NCBI GenBank assembly: GCA_036280655.1
Contig: DASUQI010000007.1
Span: 1 to 64,000 of the forward strand
From: DASSJM01 sp036280655
Lineage (GTDB): Bacteria; Actinomycetota; UBA4738; HRBIN12
Direction: 5' to 3'
DNA: 64,000 bases
Each line of letters begins with the position of its first letter. The stretch's first letter is position 1. A program made the translations under genes and the position numbers. The notes under the pieces are model-generated. The model was given only the letters and a program-made list of their open reading frames with translations. It did not search any database and had not been told where the DNA came from. Below are positions 49,538-60,100 of the stretch, piece by piece.

Positions 49538-50434
49538 ATGTCGAGGAGGCTCGTCCGGGCACCGCATCCGATCGACGTGCGTGCGACGCTCGTGCCGCTG
49601 CAGCGTGGGGCGGGCGACCCGACGATGCGCTCGGAGCGGGGGGTCGCCGTCCGCGCATCCCAGACGCCCGACGGTCCCGTCACGGCCCGGTTCGCCGACG
49701 TCCCGGACGGCGCCGAGGTCGAGGCCTGGGGCCCCGGCGCCGAGTGGCTGATCGAACACGCGCCGGCGTGGTGCGGCGCGCTCGACGACGACTCCGACTT
49801 CGATCCGCCGTCGGGCCCCGTCCGCGAGCTCTGGCGTCGCAGGCGCGGCCTGCGGATCCCCCGGACGGAGCTCGTCACGGAGCGGCTGATCCCCGTGGTG
49901 TTCGAGCAGAAGGTCACCGGCTGGGAGGCACGCCGCGCCTACGTCCGTCTGGTCCGCGCGCTCGGCGAGCCGGCGCCGGGGCCGTTGGGATTGACGTTGC
50001 CGCCGGATCCTGCCCGCGTCGCCGAACTTCCGTACCACGACTTGCACCCGTTCGGCGTCGAGCGCCGCCGTGCCGAGGTCGTCCGCTCGATCTGCGCCCG
50101 CGCGGAGTGGTTCGACGCGGCCGCCGCGCTGCCGCTCGCCGACGCGTCTGCCCTTCTCGCGTCGTTCCCGGGGCTCGGGCCGTGGAGCGTCGCCGAGGTC
50201 GCGCGCACCTCGTTCGGCGACGCCGACGCGGTCTCGGTCGGCGACTACCACATCAAGCATCAGGTGGCCTGGATCCTCGCCCGCGAGCCGCGGGGGACCG
50301 ACGAGCGGATGCTCGAGTTGCTCGAACCGTTCCGACCGCACCGCGGCCGGGTGCAGCGGCTGATCGAATCGAGCGGGATCACCGAGCCGGCGTTCGGACC
50401 GCGGGCGGAGCGGCGAGCGATCGACCGGATCTAG
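49538..50434 (+). CDS. DNA glycosylase, HhH-GPD (AlkA-like)
   Basis: This 298-residue protein resembles DNA-3-methyladenine glycosylase II. The HhH motif is FPGLGPWSVAEVA, and the catalytic Asp is in VSVGDYHIKH, as in AlkA. EQKVTGWEARRAYVRL precedes it. It removes alkylated bases. A -10 box TAGCCT (49526-49531) lies six bases before the ATG; it follows the glnA terminator. Confidence 0.87.
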   Translation: MSRRLVRAPHPIDVRATLVPLQRGAGDPTMRSERGVAVRASQTPDGPVTARFADVPDGAEVEAWGPGAEWLIEHAPAWCGALDDDSDFDPPSGPVRELWRRRRGLRIPRTELVTERLIPVVFEQKVTGWEARRAYVRLVRALGEPAPGPLGLTLPPDPARVAELPYHDLHPFGVERRRAEVVRSICARAEWFDAAAALPLADASALLASFPGLGPWSVAEVARTSFGDADAVSVGDYHIKHQVAWILAREPRGTDERMLELLEPFRPHRGRVQRLIESSGITEPAFGPRAERRAIDRI

Positions 50435-50443
50435 CCGTGCGGG

Positions 50444-50920
50444 TCACATCACGGGGTCGCCGCAGTCCGCGAACCACCGGAGGTCACCCTCCACGATCCC
50501 GAGGTGGATCACGCGATCGATCTCGCCCTCCTCGCTCACCGCGGTGACGTCGACGTTCACGACGTCCTGGACCAACGTGGCCATGCCGTCGGCGACCCAC
50601 GTGAACTCGGCCGGCTCGGCGGCCGAGCGGTACACGAACTGTGAGTCGGGGACGACGAAGTCGCGGAGGTAGACGCGACAGGCCCGCTCGCCGTAGAACT
50701 CCACGACGGCGGGATGCAGTCGGTCGAACAGGAAGCGCTCGTCCCCGGACCGGATCGCCGCGCTGAACACCGGCAGGAACCCCTCGGGCGTCTCGGCGGC
50801 CGCCGCGGTCGCCCCGGTCGCGCCCGCGGCCGGCTCGTCGTCGTCCGAGCCCAGCCAGACCGCCGCCGCGACGACCACGCCGAGCACCGCGATGCCGATC
50901 GCCAGGAGCCTCGGCCTCAT
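50444..50920 (-). CDS. Membrane-anchored secreted protein, unknown function
   Basis: This 158-residue protein has one N-terminal hydrophobic segment (about 6-25), an Ala/Thr/Gly-rich linker and a domain of about 110 residues with two Cys (RACRVYL and ADCGDPVM) that may bridge. It looks like an NTF2-like or SnoaL-type fold by size only; no motif proves it. Confidence 0.72.
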   Translation of the reverse strand: MRPRLLAIGIAVLGVVVAAAVWLGSDDDEPAAGATGATAAAAETPEGFLPVFSAAIRSGDERFLFDRLHPAVVEFYGERACRVYLRDFVVPDSQFVYRSAAEPAEFTWVADGMATLVQDVVNVDVTAVSEEGEIDRVIHLGIVEGDLRWFADCGDPVM

Positions 50921-50946
50921 GCCGCTTCCCCGGACCCACGCATCGG

Positions 50947-51366
50947 CTACGGCTCGGGCAGGGTGGCGTCGGCCTCCATCTCCACGACCCAGCGAGGGTC
51001 GAGGAACCCGGACACCACCACCATCGTGCTCGCGGGCCGAACGTCGGCGAACACCTCGCCGTGCGCCCGCCCGACGTCCTTCCAGTCATCAGCGCTCGTG
51101 AGGTACGTGCGCGTCCGAACGACGTCCCCCGGTCCGGCCCCGGCCTCCGCGAGCGCGGCGACGATGATCTCGAGCACGCGCTTCGCCTGCCCGTACGCGT
51201 CGCCCGGCGGATCCACGCCGTCGGGCATGACGGGCGCCGTGCCGGACACGGAGACGTGGCGGCCGTCCACGACCGCTCGTGAGAACCCGATCACCGGCTC
51301 GAACGGCGAACCCGACGCGATCAGTCGACGGTCCAATCCCTCTCCCTGAGTTGCGGGGGCGCGCAT
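50947..51366 (-). CDS. RidA/YjgF-family protein
   Basis: This 139-residue protein has the RidA motifs GFSRAVVDGRHVSVSG, GDAYGQAKRVLEIIVAALAEAG, RTRTYLT and ASTMVVVSGF, but the Arg that binds the imine carboxylate (usually in the last third) seems shifted, so it may be a non-RidA subfamily. Typical role is hydrolysis of reactive enamines. It lies 38 bases downstream of glnE. Confidence 0.85.
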   Translation of the reverse strand: MRAPATQGEGLDRRLIASGSPFEPVIGFSRAVVDGRHVSVSGTAPVMPDGVDPPGDAYGQAKRVLEIIVAALAEAGAGPGDVVRTRTYLTSADDWKDVGRAHGEVFADVRPASTMVVVSGFLDPRWVVEMEADATLPEP

Positions 51367-51404
51367 CGTGTCACGGAGGCGACGCGTACCGCAACGGACC
51401 GGCG

Positions 51405-54122
51405 CTAGTCCTCCTCGGACACCTCGGAGAACACCCGTTCCATCGCGCGACGCGCCCGGCGCGTGATCCGCCGGTAGTCCTCGAGGAAGGTCTGGCGCGG
51501 GTACTCCTCGTAGCCGAGCCGTCGAGCCAGTGCCGTTTGCTCGTGCGGGTCGGGCGGGATCGCCTCCGCGTGGATCCGCCGGTCGATCTCGAGCGCGTTC
51601 TTCACGTCGGAGAGGAAGACGAACGCCTCGCCGAGCGCCCGCGCCGTGCCGTCCTCGATCAGCCGACGCTCGGCGAGGCGCTCGATCGCGTCGAGGGTCC
51701 CCCGCGCGCGCACCTCCGGGTGCCGCCCGCCGAACCGCATGAGGGACAGCTCGACCGCGAACTGCACGTCTGCGAGCGAGCCGTAGCCGAGCTTGAAGTG
51801 GAACCGTCCGGCCTCCGGGGGCCGGACGCGCTTGCGCTCGATCCGCTCGCGCATGCGACGGATCTCGCCGACGTGTTCGACCGGCAGGTACCCGGGGTAG
51901 GCGAAGTCGCTCGCGAACGAGCAGAACCTGCGTCCGACCGCGTCGTCGCCGGCGACGAACCGCACGCGGGTGAGCGACTGGAACTCCCACGTCTCGGCGT
52001 ATCGCTCCCAGTACTCGAGGTAGGCGGCGAAGGAGCGGGCGAGCGGCCCGCTCCGACCCTCCGGCCGCAGGTCCGCGTCGGTCTCCCAACCCGCGTCTCG
52101 AACCGCCGCGGTCGTCCGCTCGGCCGCCTCGATCCCGCGGCGGAAGTCGTCCGGCCCCTCGCCCTCGTAGACGAACAACAGGTCGAGGTCGGAGGCGAAT
52201 GTGAGCTCCTCGGCCCCAAGCTTCCCGAGCCCGACCACGGCGAACGGCACCTCCGGCTCGGCCGCCGCGAGCGCGCGGGCGACGACAAGGTCGGCCACGG
52301 CCGCGAGCGCGCGCCCCGTCCCGCGCGCATCGAACTCGCGCGCCGCCGAACGCGCGACGACGGCCGCGAGCGCCGCCTCGACGTCCTCGGGCTCCGCTCC
52401 TTCCTCGAGCGCCCGGATCCGGGATGGTAAGGCCACGAGGAGATCCGTCGCGAACGAGCTCGCGCCCACCACGTGCGCGAGCCGGCGCGCCGAACCCGGG
52501 TCGCTCGCCAACGCATCGGCGACCGCCGGATCGCCCGTGGAGGCCGCCGCCACCCGCTCGAGCCGGACGAGCGCGGCGTCCGGGTCGGAGGCGAGAGCGA
52601 GCGCGGGAACCATCACCGGGAAGACGTGTCCGAGCACCGTCCCCATCCGGCTCGACGGATCGACGAGCCGGGCGAGCACCTCGTAGGCCTCCGCCGGCCG
52701 AGCGAAACCGAGCCCGCCGAGCAGTTCGACCGTGGCAATCTGGTCGACCCCCGGGCGGGGCGCCGGGTGGCCCGCGAAGGACTCGAGCAAGGGCCGGTAG
52801 AACAGCCGGTCGTGCAGGCCACGGACGATCGTCGTCTGCCGCTCGTACTCGGCCACGAGCGACTCCGGGCCGTCCATGCCGAGCGAGCGCGCGAGCACGT
52901 TCCTCGCCGGCCGGTCGTCGGGGAGCTCGTGCGTCTGCAGGTCGCGAACGATCTGCAGCCGGTGCTCGAGCGTCCGGAGGAACCGATACGCGTCGGCGAG
53001 GGAGGCCGCGTCCGCCTCGGCCACGTAGCCGCCGTCCGCGAGCGCGGTGAGGGCCGGAAGCGTGCCCGGCTCGCGGAGCCGCTCGTCGCGGCGGCCGTGG
53101 ACGATCTGGAGCAGCTGGACGGCGAACTCGACGTCGCGGATCCCGCCCCGACCGCGCTTGACCTCCGTGTCGGCCTTTCCTCGGGCACGGACGTACTCCT
53201 CGAGCCGCACCTTCACGCGGCGGACGTCGTCGATCGCGTCCGGGTCGAGCTCGCCCGGGTACACGAGCGGCGTCACCGCCTCGACGAACGCGTCGCCGAC
53301 CGTCTCGTCCCCGGCCACCCGTCTCGCCTTGATGAGCGCCTGCCGCTCCCACGTCGCCGCCCGCTCCTCGTAGTAGGCCCGCATCGCCTCGATCGAGCGC
53401 GACAGCTCCGCGCTCCGTCCGCCGGGCCGGAGCGAGGCGTCCACCCGCAGGGCGATCCCATCCGCGGTCGGTTCGGAGAGCGCACGGATGAGAGTCGCGC
53501 ACGCGCGGTCGACCGCCTCCTGGCGCGCGGGGCCGGTCCCCCCGTGCACGAACACGACGTCGACGTCCGAGGAGTAATTGAGCTCCGCCCCGCCGAGCTT
53601 GCCGAGGCCGATCACGGCGACCCCGTCGGATGCCAGGCCACGGGCGGCGGCACGCAGGCAGGCCTCGGCCACCGCGGTGATCTCGCGGACCACGTCGTCG
53701 AACGCGGCGCCGGAAAGGTCGCGCCCGGCGAGCCGGAGCATCGCCCGCCGGCGGAACCGGCGGAGCCCGGCCTCGGCCCCGACGCGGTCGAGGTCCGACT
53801 CGAGCTCGGCCCCGAGCTCCGACGCCGAGCGCGCTCGGCCGTCGAACACCGTCTCGGCCTCGTCGGGGTGCGCCACGAGGAAGTCGGCGGCCGCCGTCGA
53901 GAAACCGAGGAGCCGAGCGGCGACCGGCAGCACCTCGTCGCGCCCCAGCACGTCGCGGGCGCCGGGGTCCTCCCCGACCCGCGCGAACGCGACCCGCGCG
54001 AGCTCGGGGTCGGGCGCGGACGCGAACGTTCGGCCCAGCCGCTCGGGCGTCAGCACGGCCCGCGTCCGATCTCGCTCACGCACCGGGTCATCGTCCTTCC
54101 CGTGGAGCGTATCCAGCGACAC
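51405..54122 (-). CDS. glnE: Glutamine synthetase adenylyltransferase/adenylyl-removing enzyme
   Basis: This 905-residue protein controls GlnA activity. Two nucleotidyltransferase domains are visible: GLGKLGGAELNYSSDVDVVF (N-terminal, removal) and GLGKLGAEELTFASDLDLLF (C-terminal, addition), each with the GS and two Asp. Between them is a helical region. It is shorter than the E. coli enzyme by about 40 residues. The start is GTG; a possible -10 (TTAACT or TAACTC) overlaps the GlnR boxes shared with the second glnA. Confidence 0.95.
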   Translation of the reverse strand: MSLDTLHGKDDDPVRERDRTRAVLTPERLGRTFASAPDPELARVAFARVGEDPGARDVLGRDEVLPVAARLLGFSTAAADFLVAHPDEAETVFDGRARSASELGAELESDLDRVGAEAGLRRFRRRAMLRLAGRDLSGAAFDDVVREITAVAEACLRAAARGLASDGVAVIGLGKLGGAELNYSSDVDVVFVHGGTGPARQEAVDRACATLIRALSEPTADGIALRVDASLRPGGRSAELSRSIEAMRAYYEERAATWERQALIKARRVAGDETVGDAFVEAVTPLVYPGELDPDAIDDVRRVKVRLEEYVRARGKADTEVKRGRGGIRDVEFAVQLLQIVHGRRDERLREPGTLPALTALADGGYVAEADAASLADAYRFLRTLEHRLQIVRDLQTHELPDDRPARNVLARSLGMDGPESLVAEYERQTTIVRGLHDRLFYRPLLESFAGHPAPRPGVDQIATVELLGGLGFARPAEAYEVLARLVDPSSRMGTVLGHVFPVMVPALALASDPDAALVRLERVAAASTGDPAVADALASDPGSARRLAHVVGASSFATDLLVALPSRIRALEEGAEPEDVEAALAAVVARSAAREFDARGTGRALAAVADLVVARALAAAEPEVPFAVVGLGKLGAEELTFASDLDLLFVYEGEGPDDFRRGIEAAERTTAAVRDAGWETDADLRPEGRSGPLARSFAAYLEYWERYAETWEFQSLTRVRFVAGDDAVGRRFCSFASDFAYPGYLPVEHVGEIRRMRERIERKRVRPPEAGRFHFKLGYGSLADVQFAVELSLMRFGGRHPEVRARGTLDAIERLAERRLIEDGTARALGEAFVFLSDVKNALEIDRRIHAEAIPPDPHEQTALARRLGYEEYPRQTFLEDYRRITRRARRAMERVFSEVSEED

Positions 54123-54134
54123 GCCACCGAAGAG

Positions 54135-54150
54135 TTAACGGTCGCGTAAC
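54135..54150. promoter_or_regulatory. GlnR-type boxes between glnE and the second glnA
   Basis: TTAAC and GTAAC are separated by exactly six bases, ending 21 bases before the -10 box TAGGCT (54172-54177), the same register as at the first glnA. On the other strand the left box covers the likely -10 of glnE. GlnR bound here could raise glnA and lower glnE. Confidence 0.75.
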
Positions 54151-54183
54151 GGTGCGACCTCGCAGCCCGGCTAGGCTCGAGCC

Positions 54184-55512
54184 ATGCCGCTGTCCGACGA
54201 ATCCGAGTACGTCCTCCGCACGATCGAGGAGCGCGGGATCCGCTACCTGCGTCTGTGGTTCACCGACGTCCTGGGCTTCCTGAAGTCCTTCACGATCACC
54301 TCGCAGGAGCTCGAGGGCGCGTTCGCCGAGGGCATGGGGTTCGACGGCTCCTCGATCGACGGCTTCAGCCGCATCCAGGAATCGGACATGGTCGCCGTGC
54401 CGGACCCCTCGACGTTCCAGCTCATCCCGTGGACGACCGAGGCGCCCGTCGCGCGGATGTACTGCGACGTGCTGAACCCGGACGGCTCACCGTTCGAGGG
54501 CGATCCGCGGTTCGTCCTCAAGCGGCAACTGAAGCGGGCGGCCGACCTCGGCTACACGTTCTACGTCGGGCCGGAGCTCGAGTACTTCTACTTCCGCAGC
54601 GTCGACGAGCCGGCGTTCCTCGACCAGGGCGGCTACTTCGACGAGACGCCGCTCGACGTCGCGACCGACTGGCGCAAGCGGACCGTCGGCTACCTCGAGG
54701 CGATGGGGATCCCCGTCGAGTACGTGCACCACGAAGTGGCGCCGAGCCAGCACGAGATCGACCTGCGCTACACGGACGCGCTCACGATGGCCGACAGCGT
54801 GATGACCTATCGGCTCACGGTGAAGGAGGTCGCGCAGGAGTTCGGCATCTACGCGACGTTCATGCCCAAGCCCGTGCGCGGCGTGAACGGGAGCGGGATG
54901 CACACGCACCAGTCGCTGTTCGCCGGCGACCGCAACGCGTTCTTCGAGCAGGACGACGAGTACCACCTGTCCACGCTCGGCAAGCACTACATCGCGGGGA
55001 TCCTGGAGGCCGCGCCGGAGATCACGCTCGTGACCAACCAGTGGGTGAACTCGTACAAGCGTCTCGTCCCCGGCTACGAGGCGCCCGTGTACGTGTGCTG
55101 GGCGCGCCGGAACCGCTCGGCCCTCGTCCGGGTCCCCCAGTACAAGCCGGGCAAGGAGGAGGCGACGCGGATCGAGTACCGCTCGCCCGATCCCGCGTGC
55201 AACCCCTACCTCGCGTTCTCGGCGATGCTCGCGGCGGGCCTCGCCGGCATCGAGCAGGAGCTCGAGTTGCCGCCCGAGGCATCGAACAACATCTACGAGA
55301 TGTCGGAGGAGGAGCGGCGGGCGGCCGGGATCCGCTCCCTCCCGGCGGACCTGCACGAGGCCATCGAGCTCGCGAGCGACTCCAAGATCCTGCGGGAGGC
55401 GCTCGGGGAGCACGTCCTCGAATTTCTCATCCGCAACAAGCGTGAGGAGTGGGACGCCTACAAGTCCCACGTCACGCCATACGAGCTCGAGCGGTACCTG
55501 CCGATCCTGTGA
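54184..55512 (+). CDS. Glutamine synthetase, second copy (GSI-alpha-like)
   Basis: This 442-residue enzyme has the same GS motifs (FDGSSIDGFSRIQESDM, HHEVAPSQHEIDLRY, MPKPVRGVNGSGMHTHQSLF) but the region of the adenylylation loop reads NNIYEMSEEE, as in GSI-alpha forms that GlnE does not modify. It is 34 residues shorter than the first copy. The ATG directly follows TAGGCT by six bases, so it looks leaderless. It may serve when the other enzyme is shut off. Confidence 0.95.
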   Translation: MPLSDESEYVLRTIEERGIRYLRLWFTDVLGFLKSFTITSQELEGAFAEGMGFDGSSIDGFSRIQESDMVAVPDPSTFQLIPWTTEAPVARMYCDVLNPDGSPFEGDPRFVLKRQLKRAADLGYTFYVGPELEYFYFRSVDEPAFLDQGGYFDETPLDVATDWRKRTVGYLEAMGIPVEYVHHEVAPSQHEIDLRYTDALTMADSVMTYRLTVKEVAQEFGIYATFMPKPVRGVNGSGMHTHQSLFAGDRNAFFEQDDEYHLSTLGKHYIAGILEAAPEITLVTNQWVNSYKRLVPGYEAPVYVCWARRNRSALVRVPQYKPGKEEATRIEYRSPDPACNPYLAFSAMLAAGLAGIEQELELPPEASNNIYEMSEEERRAAGIRSLPADLHEAIELASDSKILREALGEHVLEFLIRNKREEWDAYKSHVTPYELERYLPIL

Positions 55513-55566
55513 ATCCGGCGGTTCTCGGGCGGCATTCGGCCTAGGCCAAACGGCCCAAACGGGCGA

Positions 55567-55671
55567 TTGACGATGTAGGGCAAGGAGGCCTACCTTTGTC
55601 GGGCATTTGCCCCAATATGTGACTGCTCCCGGTTCGTTGCCGGGGGGGAGACGTCCGGGAAGGAGTCCCAC
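55567..55671 (+). promoter_or_regulatory. Promoter and leader of the DUF11 surface protein
   Basis: TTGACG (55567-55572), 18 bases, TACCTT (55591-55596). A leader of about 70 bases follows with two small hairpins, GGGC-ATTT-GCCC and CCCGG-loop-CCGGG, and a ribosome binding site AAGGAG six bases before the ATG. The structured leader may protect or control the message. Confidence 0.55.
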
Positions 55672-57150
55672 ATGGCTTCACGCAAGTTCTGGTCTGGTCG
55701 GGTCCTCATCGGTACCGTGGCCGCGATCGTCCTCGTCGCCGTCACCTCGGTCCCAAGCATGGTCAGTGCCGCGCCAGCGAAGAAATACGCACTGACCGTC
55801 TCGCCGACCACAGCGACCGTTGGTCAGGCCACTATCGTCACCGTGACGATGACGAACGAGACCCCCCCGGGCACGAACTCGAACCCCAGCTCCTTCTACG
55901 TGACCGTGCCCTTCCCCATCAGCGGGGGTATCGACCTCCCTGAAACCGATGCGGAGGCGCTCGCGGGCTCGACTAATGCGAACCTTTCCGCGACGGTGGA
56001 TATCGACCCTTCGAACCCGAGCAGGATCCTCGTGAGATCCCTTGACGCGGTCAAGAAGGCCCAGTTCGTGAAGCTGACGTTCACGGTGACGCCTGCGTCA
56101 TGCACGCCATCCGACTATCTCTGGGTCACGAATAACTTCAACTTGGTCAAGGTGACCAATGGCGCCGCTCTGAACGGCGATACGTTCGCTCCCACTGATG
56201 GTTCACTCAACACGAAGACGACGGTGTCGTGCGGCCCCCCGGCGCTCTCCGTCAGCAAGACGGCCGACGCGAGCGGCGTGGCCGCGGGCAGCCCCGCCGG
56301 CTTCACGATCACGGCGACCAACTCGGGTGGCGCGCCTGCCACGGGCGTTACCCTGATCGACGTGCTGCCGACCGATGCCGGCCTGAGCTGGGGGATCGAC
56401 GGCGGCACCGGTGCCGGGTTCTGCTCGATCACGAACGGCACGCTCTCGTGCAACTTCGGCAACATGGCCGCGAACACCTCTTTGACGGTCCACATCTCCT
56501 CGCCGACCACTCCGGACACTGTGGCCGACTCGCCGGTCCAGAACACCGCGAGCATCAGCGCCACGAACGTCACGCCCGACCCGGCGTCGGCCGCGGCGTC
56601 CGTCACGGTGTTCACCGACGCCATTACCTGCGAGGACAACGGTGAGGGGGGCGTCACCCAGGGCGGAGAGGGGACGCCGCTGACGACGCTCGAGCGGTTC
56701 AACAACGCTGACGACCCTGAGGGCGACGACTGCGTGCCGATCCCGTTCAACCAGGACTCCGACAACGGTGAGGAGATCTGCGCGACCGGAACGTTCGCCA
56801 CCCAGTGCATCCTCCTGGAGAAGGACCTGCTCGGTCAGGTGCAAGCGCAGTTCCTCTGGACGGTGGAATGGACGCCCGAGGCCGGCGAGTACCCGGCGCA
56901 CCCGACGCAGTTCGACTTCGGGACCGGGGTGTTCCGGAATCTGCAGCGCTGCGAAGAGGACGGCCCCGACGTCGAGGGCCCGGGCGAACCGGTGCTGCCG
57001 GAGCTGCCACTGACGGCCGATCCGAACGACGGGGATGCGCTCGACCCGTGGTGCATCGTGAACAGCTCGAGCGAGCTCGACCTCGTGACCGGGGAGATGA
57101 AGGTCAAGGAGTTGTACTACGGCAAGGGCGACCCGACGGGTCGCCGTTAG
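55672..57150 (+). CDS. Secreted protein with DUF11-like repeat
   Basis: This 492-residue protein has a signal peptide (about 1-34, ending SMVSAAPA), an N-terminal beta domain, and a DUF11-type domain (about 187-320: ALSVSKTADASGVAAGSPAG, then NNG-like turns and TASISATNVTPDP). The C-terminal 170 residues are acidic and hold pairs of Cys (CEDNGEG, CVPIPF, CATGTFATQC, CEEDG, WCIV). Third codon positions are less GC-rich than in the neighbours, for example in the 5' third. Probably a cell-surface protein; it converges on the cyclase gene with a 4-base overlap. Confidence 0.85.
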   Translation: MASRKFWSGRVLIGTVAAIVLVAVTSVPSMVSAAPAKKYALTVSPTTATVGQATIVTVTMTNETPPGTNSNPSSFYVTVPFPISGGIDLPETDAEALAGSTNANLSATVDIDPSNPSRILVRSLDAVKKAQFVKLTFTVTPASCTPSDYLWVTNNFNLVKVTNGAALNGDTFAPTDGSLNTKTTVSCGPPALSVSKTADASGVAAGSPAGFTITATNSGGAPATGVTLIDVLPTDAGLSWGIDGGTGAGFCSITNGTLSCNFGNMAANTSLTVHISSPTTPDTVADSPVQNTASISATNVTPDPASAAASVTVFTDAITCEDNGEGGVTQGGEGTPLTTLERFNNADDPEGDDCVPIPFNQDSDNGEEICATGTFATQCILLEKDLLGQVQAQFLWTVEWTPEAGEYPAHPTQFDFGTGVFRNLQRCEEDGPDVEGPGEPVLPELPLTADPNDGDALDPWCIVNSSSELDLVTGEMKVKELYYGKGDPTGRR

Positions 57151-60100
57151 GAAGCAAAGGACGGGACCATCGCGGGGATCGCTACGATCCCCAGACGGTC
57201 CCTGATCGATGAGGCCTCGGCGTCTTCGGACGCCGGGGCTTCGTCATCTCGGGCCACCGCCAACAGCCGTCTGGCCTCGAGCGCCAGCAGCACCTCGAAC
57301 TCCGAACCGGCCTCCCGGCTGCTCGCGAGGCTCTTCTCGAGCGACGCCTCGGCCGTCTCGAAGTCGCCGAGCGCGAGCAGTGCGAGGCCCTCGATGCGAC
57401 GCAGCAGCGGCTCGTAGACGCCGGCCCCGCCGATCGACGAGGCCTGCTCCTCAAGGGGGGCGAGTCGCTCGAGCGCCGCCTTCGGCTCGCCGCGACCGAC
57501 CAGATCCTCGGCAAGCATCGCCGTGGCCGCGAGCGCGAGGAGCTGCAGGCCGGACTCCTCGGCCACGCGGATCGCCTCGGTCAGCAGGGTCTCGGCCTCC
57601 TCGTGGAGCCGGTTCCTCGATTGGTTCCGCCCGAGGATCCGCGAGCCGGCGGACACCTGCTCCGAGTACTGGGCCGCACGGAACACCCGGAGCGCGTCCC
57701 GAGCGGGGCCCTCGGCCTCGTCGAGCCGTCCCTGATCCGAGAGCACTTCCGCGATGTTCACCGAGGCGATCGCGGCGCCGATGGCGTCGCCCGCCCGCTC
57801 GGCGCGCTGCCGCCCGCGCTCGTACAGGTCCACCGCGTCCCCCCACCGACCCTCCCAGTACGCCATCGCGCCGTGGTAGTTGAGGACGTCGCTCTGCCGA
57901 AGGACGTCACCGGTCTCCTCGAAGATCTCGAGGGCGCGCTCGAAGTGCTCGGCCTGACCGAGCTCGCCTTGGTTCACCCGGGTCCACCCGATCATGTAAT
58001 GGGCGTTCGCCAGCGCGTCGAGCTCGCCCACCTCCTCGGCCTCGGCGATCGCCCGTTCGGCCCAGCGGATCGCGTCCGAACCCTTGCCCTGTCCGGCGCG
58101 CACCGAGCTGTACTGCGCGCTCAGCCGGGCCCGCTGCTCGGCGGCGGCGTGGGCCGACTCTGCCTCCACCAGCCGGAGCGCGCGGCCGAGCCACCGGAGC
58201 GACGAGGTCGGCTTCCCGGCCTTGTCGGACAGCTTGGCCTGCTTGAGCATGAGCCGCGACTCCGCGATCGGGTCCGCGCCGTTGGACGTGCGCGCCTCCG
58301 CGTAGGCCTTCCCGGCGTCCTCGTACTGGCCCGCCCGCTCCAGGGAGTCTCCGAGCCGCTCGCTGAGTCGAGCGATCTCCGCGGGCATGCACCCGACACG
58401 ACGACCCGCGTCGATCGCGCGGCGGAAGAACCGCGACGCCTCGACGTTCGCGAAGGCGGACTCCGCCCGTTCGGCCGCGACCTCCGAGTACCACTGTGCC
58501 CGCTGATCGTCCTCCGCCAGGAAGAAGTGCAACGACAGGAGCTCCGCGTGCTCGGCGTGGTCGCCGCCCGAGCTCGCCAGGATCGCGCTGCCGACACGAG
58601 CGTGCAGCTGCCGGCGTCGGCGGTACGGCAGCCCCTCGTACGCGGCATCACGCATCAGCGCGTGGCGGAACCGGTAGTGACCGCCGCCCTCGTCGTCGAC
58701 GAACTGGTTCAGCCGGGGCCACGTGTCCGCATCGATCCGGTCCTCCCCGTCGAAGAGCGCTCGGACCAGCTCGGCGTCGAAGGCCACCCCGAGGACCGCG
58801 GCGTACCGAAGGACCGTGCGATCGACGGCCGAGAGCCGGTCGATCTCCGCCGTGACCATGTCCTGGATCGAGTCGGGCAGTCCCTCCACCGAGCCGGCGC
58901 TCCGGGCGGCCTGCACGAGCTCCTGCACGAACAGCGGGTTGCCGCCCGAACGGTCGCTGAGCTCGTCCACCTCGTGGGGGAGGAACGGCGCCTCCTCGCT
59001 CGCGGCGGCGATCAGCTCGCCGAGGGCGTCCGAGGAGAGCGGGGCGAGCGGGAACGAGAGGCACCGCGGCGCCTCTTGGAGGACGAATCCGGTCTCCTCG
59101 TCGCGGCGGCTCACGCAGATGAGCCACGGGAGGTCGGCGATCCGCTCGGAGATCGCCCGGAGCAGATCCGCCGAGGCCTCGTCCATCCAGTGGGCGTCCT
59201 CGATCACGACCAGCGTCGGCTGCGACACGACCCCGCCGAGGTAGTCGATCAGGACCTCCTCGAGCTTCGGCCTGCGGAACTCCCCGTCCAGGTCCTCAAC
59301 CTCCGGGGTCGGCGGGACGTCGACGTCCGCGACGATCGCGAGCAAGGGCAGCCACGGGAGCAGATCGGGCGCGCGCTGGGCCACGTCCTCCCGGAGCCGG
59401 TCGGCGATCGCGGCCTGCTCGTCCCCGGCGGCCTGGCCGAGCAGGAGGCGCAGGAGCCGCCGCATCGGGAGGTACGGCACCGACGACTCGTAGAGCTCGC
59501 AGCCCGAGACGAGTTGCGGCAGGTCCGGCGCCTCCGAGCGGAACTCGGTGAGCAGCCGCGTCTTCCCCATCCCGGCGTTGCCGACGATCTCGACGAGCGA
59601 GCCCCGGCCCGCCCGCAGGTCGAGCAGCGCCTGACGGAACGCCGCCATCTCGCCGTCCCGCCCGACGAGCGGGAGGTCCCGGGCCACGTCCTCGGGCTTG
59701 CTCCCGGTCGAGTGGCCGACCATCGACGCGTGGACGGGGTCCTTCTTCCCCTTGACCATGAACGGCTCGAGCGCGACGGCGTTGAACGCGATCGACGACC
59801 CGTCGAGCACCGGTCCCGTCGAGAGGATCTGCCCCGGCACCGCCATCGACATCACGCGCGCGGCGAGGTTCACGGCGTCCCCGATCACCGTGTACGTCCG
59901 GCGGTAGGCGGGCCCGACGTCGCCCGCGAAGACGTGCCCGCGATTCACCCCGATCCGCACCGGCACGCTCGCATCGGCGTCGATGATCGCCCGGAGCGTG
60001 AGCAGCATCCGGCCCTCGTCGTCGCCGAGCGCGTTCGGGGCGCCGCCGACGAGGATGATCTTGCCACCGTCGTGGTCGATGTCGGTGCCGAGGAAGGTGA

